Positions 16,567 to 25,679 of a stretch of DNA of 30,833 nucleotides are shown here, in pieces. Both the position numbers and the translations under genes were made by a program. The stretch covers positions 1 to 30,833 of the forward strand of contig CAZTQR010000035.1 in assembly GCA_964615795.1 (NCBI GenBank), read 5' to 3'. The number at the start of each line of letters is the position of its first letter. Within the stretch, counting starts at the first letter, position 1. The stretch comes from JADJAH01 sp964615795. GTDB lineage: Bacteria > Bacteroidota > Ignavibacteria > Tepidaquicellales > Tepidaquicellaceae. Below the pieces are notes generated by a model. The model did not search any database. It was given only the letters and a program-made list of their open reading frames with translations, and was not told the DNA's origin.

Positions 16567-17235
16567 ATGAATTACACTGAAATCATCAAAAGGAACCAGG
16601 GTGCCATTCACAGCGGCCTTGATTCCGTTAACAGCCAGCTTGTGCCGATAGTGGTTGAGCAAACATCAAGGGGCGAAAGAGCATACGACATTTACTCGCG
16701 CCTTCTTAAGGAAAGGATCGTGTTTCTTGGCTCGCCTGTGTATGATGAGATTGCCTCTCTGATTATTGCACAATTCCTGTTCCTGGAATCTGAAGATCCG
16801 GATAAGGATATAATGCTTTACATCAATTCGCCGGGCGGAAGCGTCACAGCCGGCCTGGGGATTTATGACACTATGCAGTACATTAAGCCGGATGTCTCAA
16901 CAATCTGCGTAGGACTTGCAGCTTCGATGGGACAGTTTCTTCTCACCGGCGGATCGCAGGGCAAGAGGATCGCACTACCAAATGCAAAGATCCTCATGCA
17001 TCAGCCGTGGGCAGGCGGTTTGCAGGGACAAACGACAGACATTCTGATCCATGCCAGGGATATGGAGAAGACCAGGGAAACTCTCTTCAAGATCATTGCG
17101 AAACATTCCGGGCAACCTTATGAAAAAGTGGCTGCGGATGCCGAGCGGGACAATATCATGAATCCCGAAGAGGCAAAGAAATACGGACTTATTGACGATA
17201 TTCTGATCCAAAGGGACAAGAAAGAAAAGAAGTGA
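16567..17235 (+). CDS. clpP: ATP-dependent Clp protease proteolytic subunit ClpP
   Basis: This 222-residue serine peptidase forms the tetradecameric chamber that degrades proteins fed by Clp ATPases. The predicted triad is S120 in GLAASMGQFLL, H145 in MHQPWAGGLQG and D195 in AERDN. The oxyanion/strand motif YINSPGGSVTAGL is intact. About 25 residues precede the first conserved block, consistent with a propeptide. The ATG at 16567 is chosen; the frame is open back into tig, but upstream residues lack family similarity. The gap to tig is 37 nt. The next gene is a glycosyltransferase rather than clpX, so the partner ATPase must be encoded elsewhere. Confidence 0.95.
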   Translation: MNYTEIIKRNQGAIHSGLDSVNSQLVPIVVEQTSRGERAYDIYSRLLKERIVFLGSPVYDEIASLIIAQFLFLESEDPDKDIMLYINSPGGSVTAGLGIYDTMQYIKPDVSTICVGLAASMGQFLLTGGSQGKRIALPNAKILMHQPWAGGLQGQTTDILIHARDMEKTRETLFKIIAKHSGQPYEKVAADAERDNIMNPEEAKKYGLIDDILIQRDKKEKK

Positions 17236-17271
17236 CCTCCACAAAACCATCATCAAAATCAACATAGATAA

Positions 17272-19929
17272 ATGGATTTCAAGAATCTGAACAGGGTAGT
17301 GGGAGCCATAGTGTTTCTGTTTGCTACCGTTGTATATGCTTTGACAGTACAGCCGACATTCTCATTCTGGGACTGTGGTGAATTTATTGCATGCGCTTAC
17401 ACACTCTCGGTACCTCATCCTCCCGGCGCTCCGTTCTTCACGCTTGTCGGAAAGATTTTCTCAATGTTTCCATTTGCCGCCGATATCGGACTTCGGGTAA
17501 ATTATCTTTCCGTCATTTCAAGTTCGTTGTGTGTGCTGTTCCTATATCTGATCACGGTGATGGTAATAAAGAACTGGAAGGGCATGCCAAAGTCCGTCGG
17601 CGACTCGCTTCTCTACTGCGGTGCAGCAGCAGTCGGCGCACTTTCATATGCATTCAGCGAATCATTCTGGTTCAATGCTCTTGAGACGGAAGTTTACGCT
17701 ATGGGAACTTTCCTCATCGGACTCTGTATGTATCTGCTAATGCTTTGGTGGGAAAAGGCGGACGAGCCGGGCAGCGACAAATATCTTCTGATGGTTGCGT
17801 ATGTGGTCGGCCTTTCTATCGGCATTCACCTTCTCGTGGCACAATGTATTTTTCTTGCAGGTCTGTTCTTCTATTTCAGAAGATATGAGTATTCGCCGAA
17901 AACCCTGTTGATCGCAATTGCAATTTCCGCAGTCGCATTCTTCATCGTCTATCCGGGCATTGTAAAGAAATTCCCTTCCCTTATGTCGGGCAGTGTTATG
18001 GTAGGCGTGCTTGCGGTAGGAATAGTGATCTTCGGGATCTATTATGCAAGAGTGAACAAGAATCCCGTTCTGAGCCTCGTCACGCTCTCGCTTTTCCTGA
18101 TCATTCTCGGGTATTCAACTTATGCATCGATCCTCATAAGAGCAAATGTGACTGATCTTCCCATAAACGAGAATGCACCGAGCAACATAGAGACATTGCT
18201 TTCTTACCTTAACAGAGAACAGTACGGCCAGCAGCCGCTTCTGCTTCCCAGAAGGTATTCGCAGGAGCCTCAGCATCAGGGGATCTATCAGAATTATTCT
18301 TCGGATATGGAGTTCATGTGGAAGTATCAGATCAACCACATGTTCAACAGATACTGGTTCTGGAACTACATCGGCAGGGAGGGCTATAATCAGAATGACG
18401 GAGTTGATTTCGGAAAGTACTGGGCCATACCTTTCATAATAGGAATGTTCGGTTTGTTCTACCACTTCCGGAAAGACTGGAAACTTGCTCTCATATTTCT
18501 GTTCATGTTTTTGATGATGGGAGTCATAACGGCTCTTTACCAGAATCAGCAGGAGCCTCAGCCGCGGGAAAGGGATTATTTTTATGTAGGCGCTTTCTTT
18601 GCATTCTCGATGTGGATAGGGGTCGGCGTGGCGGGACTCGCTGAGATCATAAAAGAGAAGTTCAGCAAGATATCAATGGTTGCGGTTGCATCCGTTGTTG
18701 TGCTGGTTTCGTTTGCTTTTGTTCCTGTCAACATGCTTGTGAAGGGCTATTACCATCAAAGCAGGCACGGCAATTACTTCCCGTTTGACTATGCATATAA
18801 TCTTCTTCAAAGCCTTGAAAAAGATGCGATATTCATTACAAACGGAGACAATGACACGTTCCCTCTCTGGTGCCTGCAGGCAGTTTACGGCATAAGAACT
18901 GATGTGAGGATCATAAACCTTTCTCTCGCGCAGACGGACTGGTACAACCTTCAGCTCAAGAACGAAAGGCCATACGGCGCGCTCACTGTTCCGATGACAT
19001 TGTCTGATGCACAGCTTAAGAAACTTCAGCCCGTGCAATGGGATGAGAAAAAGCCCGTATCCTTCGAAGTGCCATTGAATGCCTATCCCGACTCAATGAG
19101 AAACAAGCCTGATCTTCCGACCAGGATAACGGTCACCGTGCCGCCGACCATCCGACAGCAATCTCAGAATCAGGTGATCACGGCGCTTAAGGCAAATGAT
19201 CTTCTGCTTATAGATATAATAAAGGCAAATAAGTTTGAAAGGCCTTTCTATTTTTCAATCACTGTGTCTGAAGATAATTTCGTAGGACTTGGTGACTATC
19301 TCGTGATGGAAGGAATGGCGCAAAGGCTTGTTCCGTACAAAGTGAATATGACAGGTGATGAAGGCGTTAATATTGAGGTTATGAAGAAATGCCTGTTTGA
19401 CAGTCCGCCGGTTGTATCCAAGACGCCTCAGTACGGATTCAGATTTACAGGACTTAATGATCCGGGAATCTTCTACAACGAAGACCAGACCAGAATGGCA
19501 CAGACCTACAGGACCGTCTTCATGAGGCTTGCTTATGCGTATTCAGTTGATTCCACAAAGCTGAAACTTGCTGAAGAAGTGCTTGACAAGATGGAGAAGG
19601 ACATTCCCAGAAAAGTGATTCAGATGGATTACAGGATTGAGTATGATGTTGCGATGCTGTACAACAGACTCGGCAATAAGGCTAAGTTTGAAGAGTATGC
19701 AAACAATATAGAGTCACGTGCCGAAGAAGAGATCAGGAAGAATCCGACAAACGTTCAGAGCTACTACAATCCATACAGGATTCTGCTTGACATCTACGAT
19801 ACAAAGGGTGATTATCAAAAGGCGCTTGATCTGCTTAATAAGCTTTCTGCGATCAGTCCGGGAGATGCAAGCGTGAAGCAGAAAATTGAATCCATCAAGC
19901 TGAAGATGGCAACTCAATCCGGCAAGTGA
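17272..19929 (+). CDS. TMEM260/DUF2723-family GT-C glycosyltransferase (probable protein O-mannosyltransferase-like)
   Basis: This 885-residue polytopic membrane protein is the bacterial form of the DUF2723/TMEM260 family (CAZy GT117 as I recall; human TMEM260 is an O-mannosyltransferase). The first loop carries the family signature FSFWDCGEFIACAYTLSVPH, followed by PPGAPFFTLVGK. D34 and E37 are the expected catalytic or metal-binding acids. About a dozen hydrophobic segments occupy residues 10-480. A soluble periplasmic region follows (ITNGDNDTFPLWCLQ motif), and TPR-like helices lie near 750-880 (YQKALDLLNKLSAISPGDAS). In Bacteroidota such enzymes are candidates for glycosylating exported proteins, but donor and acceptor here are inference. 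It sits 36 nt behind clpP and 31 nt ahead of a second GT-C gene. Confidence 0.85.
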   Translation: MDFKNLNRVVGAIVFLFATVVYALTVQPTFSFWDCGEFIACAYTLSVPHPPGAPFFTLVGKIFSMFPFAADIGLRVNYLSVISSSLCVLFLYLITVMVIKNWKGMPKSVGDSLLYCGAAAVGALSYAFSESFWFNALETEVYAMGTFLIGLCMYLLMLWWEKADEPGSDKYLLMVAYVVGLSIGIHLLVAQCIFLAGLFFYFRRYEYSPKTLLIAIAISAVAFFIVYPGIVKKFPSLMSGSVMVGVLAVGIVIFGIYYARVNKNPVLSLVTLSLFLIILGYSTYASILIRANVTDLPINENAPSNIETLLSYLNREQYGQQPLLLPRRYSQEPQHQGIYQNYSSDMEFMWKYQINHMFNRYWFWNYIGREGYNQNDGVDFGKYWAIPFIIGMFGLFYHFRKDWKLALIFLFMFLMMGVITALYQNQQEPQPRERDYFYVGAFFAFSMWIGVGVAGLAEIIKEKFSKISMVAVASVVVLVSFAFVPVNMLVKGYYHQSRHGNYFPFDYAYNLLQSLEKDAIFITNGDNDTFPLWCLQAVYGIRTDVRIINLSLAQTDWYNLQLKNERPYGALTVPMTLSDAQLKKLQPVQWDEKKPVSFEVPLNAYPDSMRNKPDLPTRITVTVPPTIRQQSQNQVITALKANDLLLIDIIKANKFERPFYFSITVSEDNFVGLGDYLVMEGMAQRLVPYKVNMTGDEGVNIEVMKKCLFDSPPVVSKTPQYGFRFTGLNDPGIFYNEDQTRMAQTYRTVFMRLAYAYSVDSTKLKLAEEVLDKMEKDIPRKVIQMDYRIEYDVAMLYNRLGNKAKFEEYANNIESRAEEEIRKNPTNVQSYYNPYRILLDIYDTKGDYQKALDLLNKLSAISPGDASVKQKIESIKLKMATQSGK

Positions 19930-19960
19930 GGCAGAATCAACTGAAGACTGAATATAGTTA

Positions 19961-21973
19961 ATGTCCAAGAACAAGCCGGAGCGACATACAAAGACGCCTG
20001 AAGCGACTCAAAAGAGCGTCAAAATATCATACTTCTTTCTTGCCGCATTGTCTGCGGCATTTGTATTTGTTGCCGTTGACAACAGGTTCATTCAGGATGA
20101 CGCTTATATCAGTTTCCGCTATATCCGGAATTTTGTTGAAGGCAACGGGCTTGTCTTTAACATCGGTGAAAGAGTGGAAGGATATACAAATCTCCTCTGG
20201 GTACTGATTCTGAGTGCGCTATCATTTTTCGGGATAGGTGTCGAAGGTGCGTCCCAGTTTCTCAGCGTTCTTTTCGGTGTCGCAGTTCTCTTCATTACGT
20301 TCAGGCTGTCGGAAACGCTGCGCATTGACGATAAGGAGATCGTAAAGAAGGAGAGGAAATCCGATAAAAATATCACCGAAGGATATTTCGATCTCATAGC
20401 GCCTGTGCTCCTTGTGTTCACCGCTTCTTTCATATTCTGGTCAGTGAGCGGCATGGAAACAACAATGTTCATCTCCTTCGCACTCGCAGGCATATACTTC
20501 TACATAAGCGGGAAAGGCACCGACTCGTTTGATTACAGATATCCTCTGTGCTTTCTGCTGGCGACTCTCACACGCCCGGAGGGCCTCTATTTTTTCGGAC
20601 TCGTTATCGTTCACAGGTTCCTTCATCTTCTGCTTAGTGAAGGAAAGAATGCGACAGGCAGATTTTTTTCGGCAAACAGCATTAAGACTTATCTTGTTTA
20701 CATATTGCCTGTCATGGCTTATTTCGTTGTCCGGTATTCATACTACGGGTACTTGTTTCCAAATACATATTATGCAAAGACCGGATTTTCTTCGGCATAC
20801 CTGAATGCAGGCTGGGATTATTTCTCCGCATTTCTAAGCTCATACATGGTCTATGGAATTATGCTTGTTCTGCCATTGCTTCTTCTCAGGCGGAAAGAGC
20901 TGAGCTTCGAAGTGACGCTCTTCTATCTGGTGATAATCGCATTCATTGCTTATACGATTACCGTGGGCGGAGACGTTCTGAAACAGAACAGGTTTTTCCT
21001 GCCGGTTCTTCCGCTCATATACATACTTTTCGCAAAGCTGATGACGGTGCTCTACCTTGACATGAAATCGAAGGTAAGTCCCGGAATTGCTTTCGGAGCC
21101 GTCTCGGCCATTGTTGCCGTGCTGTGTTTCTATTATTACAGTTCTCAAAGGGAGAAACTGGCTTCGGACATAGCTTCTGAAAACGGGCTTGTTGACAAGA
21201 TGAAGATCTCCGGAGCATGGTTCGGCAAGAAACAGCAGGAGCTCGGAAGGCCCTTGAATCTTGCGGCTACCACCATAGGCGCTGTTTCGTATTTTGCCGG
21301 CCCGCAGGTGAATGTGATTGACCTGCTCGGGCTAACCGATAAGGAGATCGCTCACAATCCGAAGATCATAAAGGAAATTTCAGAGAATGAGATCGGGTGG
21401 AAGGAAAGAAACTACAATGCGGATTACGTTATGTCCAGGTCGCCTGATTATGTGTATTTCTCGACGGGCGTTAAGCCGAGTGCATATGCAGAAAGAGCGC
21501 TGTTCACAACTCCCGAGTTCAACAGGTTCTATTATCCGTTTTATATAGTTGAAAAGCCTACCGGATTCACTGATGTTGTATATAAGCGCAAGTCGGATTC
21601 GGAAGCCGGCCCGGGTACGGAATTTCCGGGCAACCCGAATTACAGCGTGAAGTTCGTCAATATGTTCAATCAGGCGATGAATTCATCCAGGGATAAATCA
21701 AGAGCGCAGACTGCTATTAACGAGTTCAGGCAGTCTCTGGATATGGGCCCAAAGGGATTCAGCCTTCCGTATCAGTACATGGGAGACCTTTACCTTCAGC
21801 TTGGCAAGAAGGATCTGGCGATTGACAGTTACAAAAAGGCCATTCAGAATGAAGACAGGAATGTGATCGCTCATTATCAGCTGTATCAGCTTTTCAGCGA
21901 AAAGGGCGACTCTTCGCTTGCCAGGCAAAGTCTCGAGAAGATCAGGAAATACAATCCGGATCTGATCAGATAA
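19961..21973 (+). CDS. GT-C fold membrane glycosyltransferase with C-terminal TPR repeats
   Basis: This is a 670-residue multi-spanning membrane protein. After a charged cytoplasmic N-terminus and one helix (SYFFLAALSAAFVFVAV), the first periplasmic loop has the GT-C acidic motif FIQDDAYISFRYIRNF (D46, D47) and then GERVEGYTNLLW. That wording is shared with AftB-like and GT39/GT87-type polyprenyl-phosphate-sugar transferases. About ten further hydrophobic segments follow. The soluble C-terminal part ends in two TPR units (YMGDLYLQLGKKDLAIDSYK, then QLYQLFSEKGDSSLARQSLE; about 600-670). The substrate is unknown. Together with the TMEM260-like and GT9 genes it suggests assembly or transfer of a periplasmic glycan. 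Confidence 0.82.
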   Translation: MSKNKPERHTKTPEATQKSVKISYFFLAALSAAFVFVAVDNRFIQDDAYISFRYIRNFVEGNGLVFNIGERVEGYTNLLWVLILSALSFFGIGVEGASQFLSVLFGVAVLFITFRLSETLRIDDKEIVKKERKSDKNITEGYFDLIAPVLLVFTASFIFWSVSGMETTMFISFALAGIYFYISGKGTDSFDYRYPLCFLLATLTRPEGLYFFGLVIVHRFLHLLLSEGKNATGRFFSANSIKTYLVYILPVMAYFVVRYSYYGYLFPNTYYAKTGFSSAYLNAGWDYFSAFLSSYMVYGIMLVLPLLLLRRKELSFEVTLFYLVIIAFIAYTITVGGDVLKQNRFFLPVLPLIYILFAKLMTVLYLDMKSKVSPGIAFGAVSAIVAVLCFYYYSSQREKLASDIASENGLVDKMKISGAWFGKKQQELGRPLNLAATTIGAVSYFAGPQVNVIDLLGLTDKEIAHNPKIIKEISENEIGWKERNYNADYVMSRSPDYVYFSTGVKPSAYAERALFTTPEFNRFYYPFYIVEKPTGFTDVVYKRKSDSEAGPGTEFPGNPNYSVKFVNMFNQAMNSSRDKSRAQTAINEFRQSLDMGPKGFSLPYQYMGDLYLQLGKKDLAIDSYKKAIQNEDRNVIAHYQLYQLFSEKGDSSLARQSLEKIRKYNPDLIR

Positions 21974-22054
21974 ATGCTCCAGCCAGAGACGAGCCTTACA
22001 AATCTTTTTCCGGATCTCAATAATGCTTCCTTCCGAAATCTTATCTGACTTAAG
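21974..22054 (+). other. Intergenic gap filled by a 24-codon ORF
   Basis: The gap between the GT-C and GT9 genes holds an ATG-started ORF of 24 codons (21974-22048), beginning MLQPETSLTNLFPD. Its ATG directly follows the previous TAA, and its TGA ends 6 nt before the GT9 start. It might couple translation across the gap, or be chance; no recognisable peptide feature. Confidence 0.2.
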
Positions 22055-23125
22055 ATGAAGATCATCATAAATGCATTGTCGGGCAACGGTGATGCGCTGA
22101 TGTTCTCTCCCGCGCTCAGACTGCTGAAGAACAAGCTCCCGGATTCTGAAATAGACATGCTTGTCATGTTCCGCTCGGTAAAGGAAATGTACATGAATCA
22201 CCCTTCCCTCAGCAACGTTCACTTTATTGATTTCCTCAAACAGCCGAAGCTGAAGTCACTGACTGAAGTACGAAACCTCAAGAAGAACGAATACGATTAC
22301 TCTGTCAACATCTATCCATCCAACAGACTTGAATACAACATTGTGAACGCATTGCTTGGCGCAAAGTCAAAGTTGTCAGTCCATTACCTTCATACCGACT
22401 TCAGCAGGGGAGAATTTCTAAACGACATACTTGTCAATGAAACCGCCGGCCGTCACAATGTTCTTCAGAACATTGACCTTGCTTCTGCTATTGCGGGCAT
22501 AAGTGAATCGGAAGCCGGGCCGATGGAGATCTTCATAAGCAATGAACACACGGAAAAAGCCGGAGAGTGGCTGAAGAAGGTCAATCCTGAAGGAAAGCCG
22601 CTCGCAGGAATACATGCAGGATCGGCTGTGCTGAAGAATCACATTAACAAGCGATGGAGTAAGGACGGCTATATCAGGCTTGTGAAGCATCTTCAGGAAG
22701 TTAAAGGGTGCAAAGTGCTTTTGTTCGGAACCGAAAGCGATCTTAATCTTGAGATCAAAACTGCCGGCGGCGGAGATGCGGAACTTGCATCCACGCCGGA
22801 CTTCATGGATTCAGTTGCGAGAATGAAGAGCTGTTCGCTTTTCGTTTCAAATGATACCGCATTTATGCACTGCGCCGCCGCACTTCAACTGCCTGTCGTG
22901 GCGATCTTCGGATACACTAATCATAAGGAGCTCTATCCGTGGAAAACGAAACACATTGTTATAAGGAAGGAACTCGAATGCAGTCCGTGTTTCTACAACT
23001 CGCCGAAGCCTGCTTCATGCAGGTTTTCGGGACAGGAGGAATTCAAATGCATAAGAAGCATCTCATCAGACGAAGTTATTGATGCTGTGGATGAATTGCT
23101 GGAGTTGCGGCAGGTTAGTCAATGA
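22055..23125 (+). CDS. Glycosyltransferase family 9 (heptosyltransferase-like)
   Basis: This 356-residue cytoplasmic, peripheral GT-B enzyme is of the ADP-heptose:LPS heptosyltransferase family. The N-terminal half begins IINALSGNGDALMFSPALRL, the GT9 acceptor-side loop (usually GD-x-hh-x-x-P). The C-terminal nucleotide-sugar half has GIHAGSAVLKNHINKRWSKD, VLLFGTESD and SCSLFVSNDTAFMHCAAALQ, then VVAIFGYTN. The final cysteine-rich block (ECSPCFYNSPKPASC, then FKCIRSIS) matches the conserved C-terminal pattern of heptosyltransferases. It probably adds a core sugar to LPS or a related glycan; the exact donor is not decidable. Its last 11 nt overlap the 3' end of the opposite-strand TonB receptor gene, leaving no room for a separate terminator. 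Confidence 0.88.
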   Translation: MKIIINALSGNGDALMFSPALRLLKNKLPDSEIDMLVMFRSVKEMYMNHPSLSNVHFIDFLKQPKLKSLTEVRNLKKNEYDYSVNIYPSNRLEYNIVNALLGAKSKLSVHYLHTDFSRGEFLNDILVNETAGRHNVLQNIDLASAIAGISESEAGPMEIFISNEHTEKAGEWLKKVNPEGKPLAGIHAGSAVLKNHINKRWSKDGYIRLVKHLQEVKGCKVLLFGTESDLNLEIKTAGGGDAELASTPDFMDSVARMKSCSLFVSNDTAFMHCAAALQLPVVAIFGYTNHKELYPWKTKHIVIRKELECSPCFYNSPKPASCRFSGQEEFKCIRSISSDEVIDAVDELLELRQVSQ

Positions 23126-24944
23126 AGTCCCAGACTATGGTAAACCTCGAAATGGAATTAAGGAATCCGCCCCTGTTGTCAAGCGGATAAAGCTGAGCGC
23201 CGTAAGCAAACGAGTCAAATATATTTGCCAAAGTAAGGTTTATGTTCGCCCGCCCGATCCTTGCCCCAAGGTATGCATCAATCGAGTACTGATCCTCCCG
23301 GAATGATCCGGTCATGTACGAAACTTCATAGGTCTTCTGGTCAAACACAGGCTCGCTGTCCTTTCTCACAAGATAATTGCCGCGGAAGCCCGCTCTTAAG
23401 TTCAGCTTGTTGCGGAAGAGGATTCCTCTGTAGCTCAGGTCGAACTTTACAAGATGTTCAGGCATCATCGGAGATTTGGAGTAGCTGTATCCCGCATCCG
23501 CATAGATCTGCCAAACCCTTGCGTGCAGGTCAGTGCTAAATCCGCCAAGATCGTTCTCACTGAAGAATGTTTGGGTCAACGAGAATTGATCCGAAGCTGA
23601 TACCCTGAAACCCGCTTCGTAATAGTTCTTCCTGACGCTGTACGGTTCATAAGAGATCACATCGGATTCGGTTTCATTGAGTCCTCCGAAAAGATCGGCT
23701 GTAAAGCTCTTGCTGTTGTATGCAGTAACCCGGAACTCTGCGCCTTTGTCAAATCCTCCGATAGAACTGTTTGCGCTCTTTCCTCCAAGCAATGAAATTG
23801 ATGCCGGGCCGAAGAACAATTCGCCTTTCAGGGAAGCAGTCACATTATCCTTGCTGAACTTCACATTCTTGTCATACCTGTTCAAGTATGCATTCACGGC
23901 TCCGTAAAATCTGATACCGGAATTCCGTGAAAGTCTGAAACTGCCTTCCTGCGAAAGTCTTGCCGAATTGCTTATGTAATGAAAATTCTCTGACGGACTG
24001 AATCCGGCCGTTACAATTGAAGTGTCAGTTATATTGTTTGAATACTTCCTGAGAGTGTTGTTTGAATACACCTGAAGAGTTGTGAGAAAATTCTTCCCGA
24101 ATATCTTTGCGCCGGCGGTCAGACCGAAATTGAATTGCTCGATCTCTTCGTTCGAGTAAGGATTTCTTACGACTGCGTCTTCGTCTGTCAGTTCGGCTGT
24201 GGCCTGAGCAGTGTCAAGTCCTTCGTTCAGGCCTCTTGAGATGTTGTTGTAGTAGAAGTCTGCACGAAAGCTGAGCTTGCCCGACGGAACATAACTGAGT
24301 CTGGACCTGCCGTTCCACACATCAAATTCCGAATTGCCGTACCTTCCGTCTATCGAATGCTTAGTGACGCCCGCAAGGAAATTGACTTGTTTAGCGAGCG
24401 GGAGAGAGAAGAAGACGTCTGCATAAAGCGAATTGAACCTGTCCTGAGAGTACCTGAATTGTGAGAACGGCTTCCTGTGAATTTTGTCTTTTGTAATGAT
24501 ATTGAAACTCTTGCTTGCGGGAGAGGAGCCGTAAATGAAGGACGAGACAGCGCTTATCTCTTCTATGCTTTCAATGTCATTCACCGATTGCGACTGAACA
24601 TCGAAGCCGCCGAAGTACACGTCGTTTATCTGAACACCGTCCCTGAAAATGCCGGTCTCCTTATCGGATATTCCGTTAAAGTAGATACTGTTTCGCCCGC
24701 CGTTGTTGAATCTGAAAACATATGACCCTGTGATTTCGGACACAGCTTCCGATAAGTCGCGGCTGTCTGTCCATACATGAGATGAATCATATCTGTAGAA
24801 GCGGGAGTCCTGAGACAGTGTCTTTGTTTCTGCGACCTTCACCGAATCATTCTGTCTGACCTGAATTGAGTCTGCTGAAACTGATTCAGCGGGTGAGAAG
24901 AAGCTGTAAAGAGCCAGGCAGAGCATCGCTTGAGCAACCTTCAT
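23115..24944 (-). CDS. TonB-dependent outer-membrane receptor, short form, linked to pstB-phoU
   Basis: This 609-residue outer-membrane beta-barrel begins with a signal peptide (MKVAQAMLCLALYSFFSPAE; likely cut near A24). A plug domain covers about 60-155 (LSEAVSEITGSYVFRF, then GIFRDGVQINDVYFGG, SFNIITK). A barrel follows with many alternating aromatic beta-strands, ending FTIVWDFID. It is smaller than SusC-like or FecA-like receptors and lacks the N-terminal carboxypeptidase-like domain common in Bacteroidota. I do not see a clear TonB box. It starts only 5 nt after the phoU stop and is the last gene of the lolC-lolD-pstB-phoU run, so a role in phosphate or phosphorylated-compound uptake is a reasonable inference. 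The ligand is not determinable. Confidence 0.83.
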   Translation of the reverse strand: MKVAQAMLCLALYSFFSPAESVSADSIQVRQNDSVKVAETKTLSQDSRFYRYDSSHVWTDSRDLSEAVSEITGSYVFRFNNGGRNSIYFNGISDKETGIFRDGVQINDVYFGGFDVQSQSVNDIESIEEISAVSSFIYGSSPASKSFNIITKDKIHRKPFSQFRYSQDRFNSLYADVFFSLPLAKQVNFLAGVTKHSIDGRYGNSEFDVWNGRSRLSYVPSGKLSFRADFYYNNISRGLNEGLDTAQATAELTDEDAVVRNPYSNEEIEQFNFGLTAGAKIFGKNFLTTLQVYSNNTLRKYSNNITDTSIVTAGFSPSENFHYISNSARLSQEGSFRLSRNSGIRFYGAVNAYLNRYDKNVKFSKDNVTASLKGELFFGPASISLLGGKSANSSIGGFDKGAEFRVTAYNSKSFTADLFGGLNETESDVISYEPYSVRKNYYEAGFRVSASDQFSLTQTFFSENDLGGFSTDLHARVWQIYADAGYSYSKSPMMPEHLVKFDLSYRGILFRNKLNLRAGFRGNYLVRKDSEPVFDQKTYEVSYMTGSFREDQYSIDAYLGARIGRANINLTLANIFDSFAYGAQLYPLDNRGGFLNSISRFTIVWDFID

Positions 24945-24949
24945 CAGGA

Positions 24950-25642
24950 CTACCCGGATTGCTCGTTTCCTTCGCTCTTTTTGTGCAGTTCCTTAGCATG
25001 CTTCATGATCTTTGCGTCAATAAGGAAGATCACGTCTTCTGCAATGTTCGATGCATGATCGGCAAGCCGCTCGATATTACGGGTAAGAGTGAGAATGTGA
25101 GAGCAGGGGACTATCATTTCATTGTTCTCCTTCATCTTTTCGGTCAGCAGGTCGAATATGGATGATTCGAGACGGTCTATCTCCTTGTCAACAATTATCA
25201 CTTCGCGCGCAAGCTCGGAGTCTCCGTTTACGAAACAGTCAATTGACATTTTTACAACGCTATGAACCTTTCCGGCCAGTTCATCCAGCTTGACTTCATG
25301 AAAAAGTTCGTCAAAGTCAGAGAGATACTTTGTCTTGAGAGAAATGTTAACTGCAAGGTCACCCATCCGTTCAAGGTCGGTGTTGATCATCAAAGATGCC
25401 ATTATCAGCCTGAGATCATAGGCCACGGGTTGTGTAAGCGCAAAGATCCTTTGGCAGTGCTTGTCAATTCTCACTTCAAACTTGTCAACTTCATCATCTC
25501 TTTTGAGCACTGCGTCTGCCAGCTCGGTATCGCCCGTGAACAGTGCTGCAAACGCGTCACCGATCTGCTTTTCAACAAGGCTGCCCATCCTGATGATCTT
25601 TGATCTCAGCTGTTCAAGCTCTTCCTGCAAATACTGATACAT
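24950..25642 (-). CDS. phoU: Phosphate transport system regulator PhoU
   Basis: This 230-residue cytoplasmic protein has two three-helix PhoU domains and negatively controls PstSCAB activity and PhoR signalling. Domain 1 contains ALTQPVAYDLRLIMASLMIN, then DLERMGDLAVNIS. Domain 2 contains HILTLTRNIERLADHASNIAED. These ExxxD and ERxxDHAxNIAE patterns are the metal-binding motifs of the family. Length is normal. The ATG at 25642 follows pstB after 37 nt, and the TonB receptor starts 5 nt downstream. pstS, pstC and pstA are not nearby. Confidence 0.95.
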   Translation of the reverse strand: MYQYLQEELEQLRSKIIRMGSLVEKQIGDAFAALFTGDTELADAVLKRDDEVDKFEVRIDKHCQRIFALTQPVAYDLRLIMASLMINTDLERMGDLAVNISLKTKYLSDFDELFHEVKLDELAGKVHSVVKMSIDCFVNGDSELAREVIIVDKEIDRLESSIFDLLTEKMKENNEMIVPCSHILTLTRNIERLADHASNIAEDVIFLIDAKIMKHAKELHKKSEGNEQSG

Positions 25643-25679
25643 GAGATTCTTCTTTTACTTTAGTAATTGATTTTCCCGG

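Noticed and set aside
21974..22048. 24-codon ORF between the GT-C and GT9 genes
   Set aside because: Too short to judge and without hydrophobic or repeat features. Listed only as content of the gap, not as a gene.
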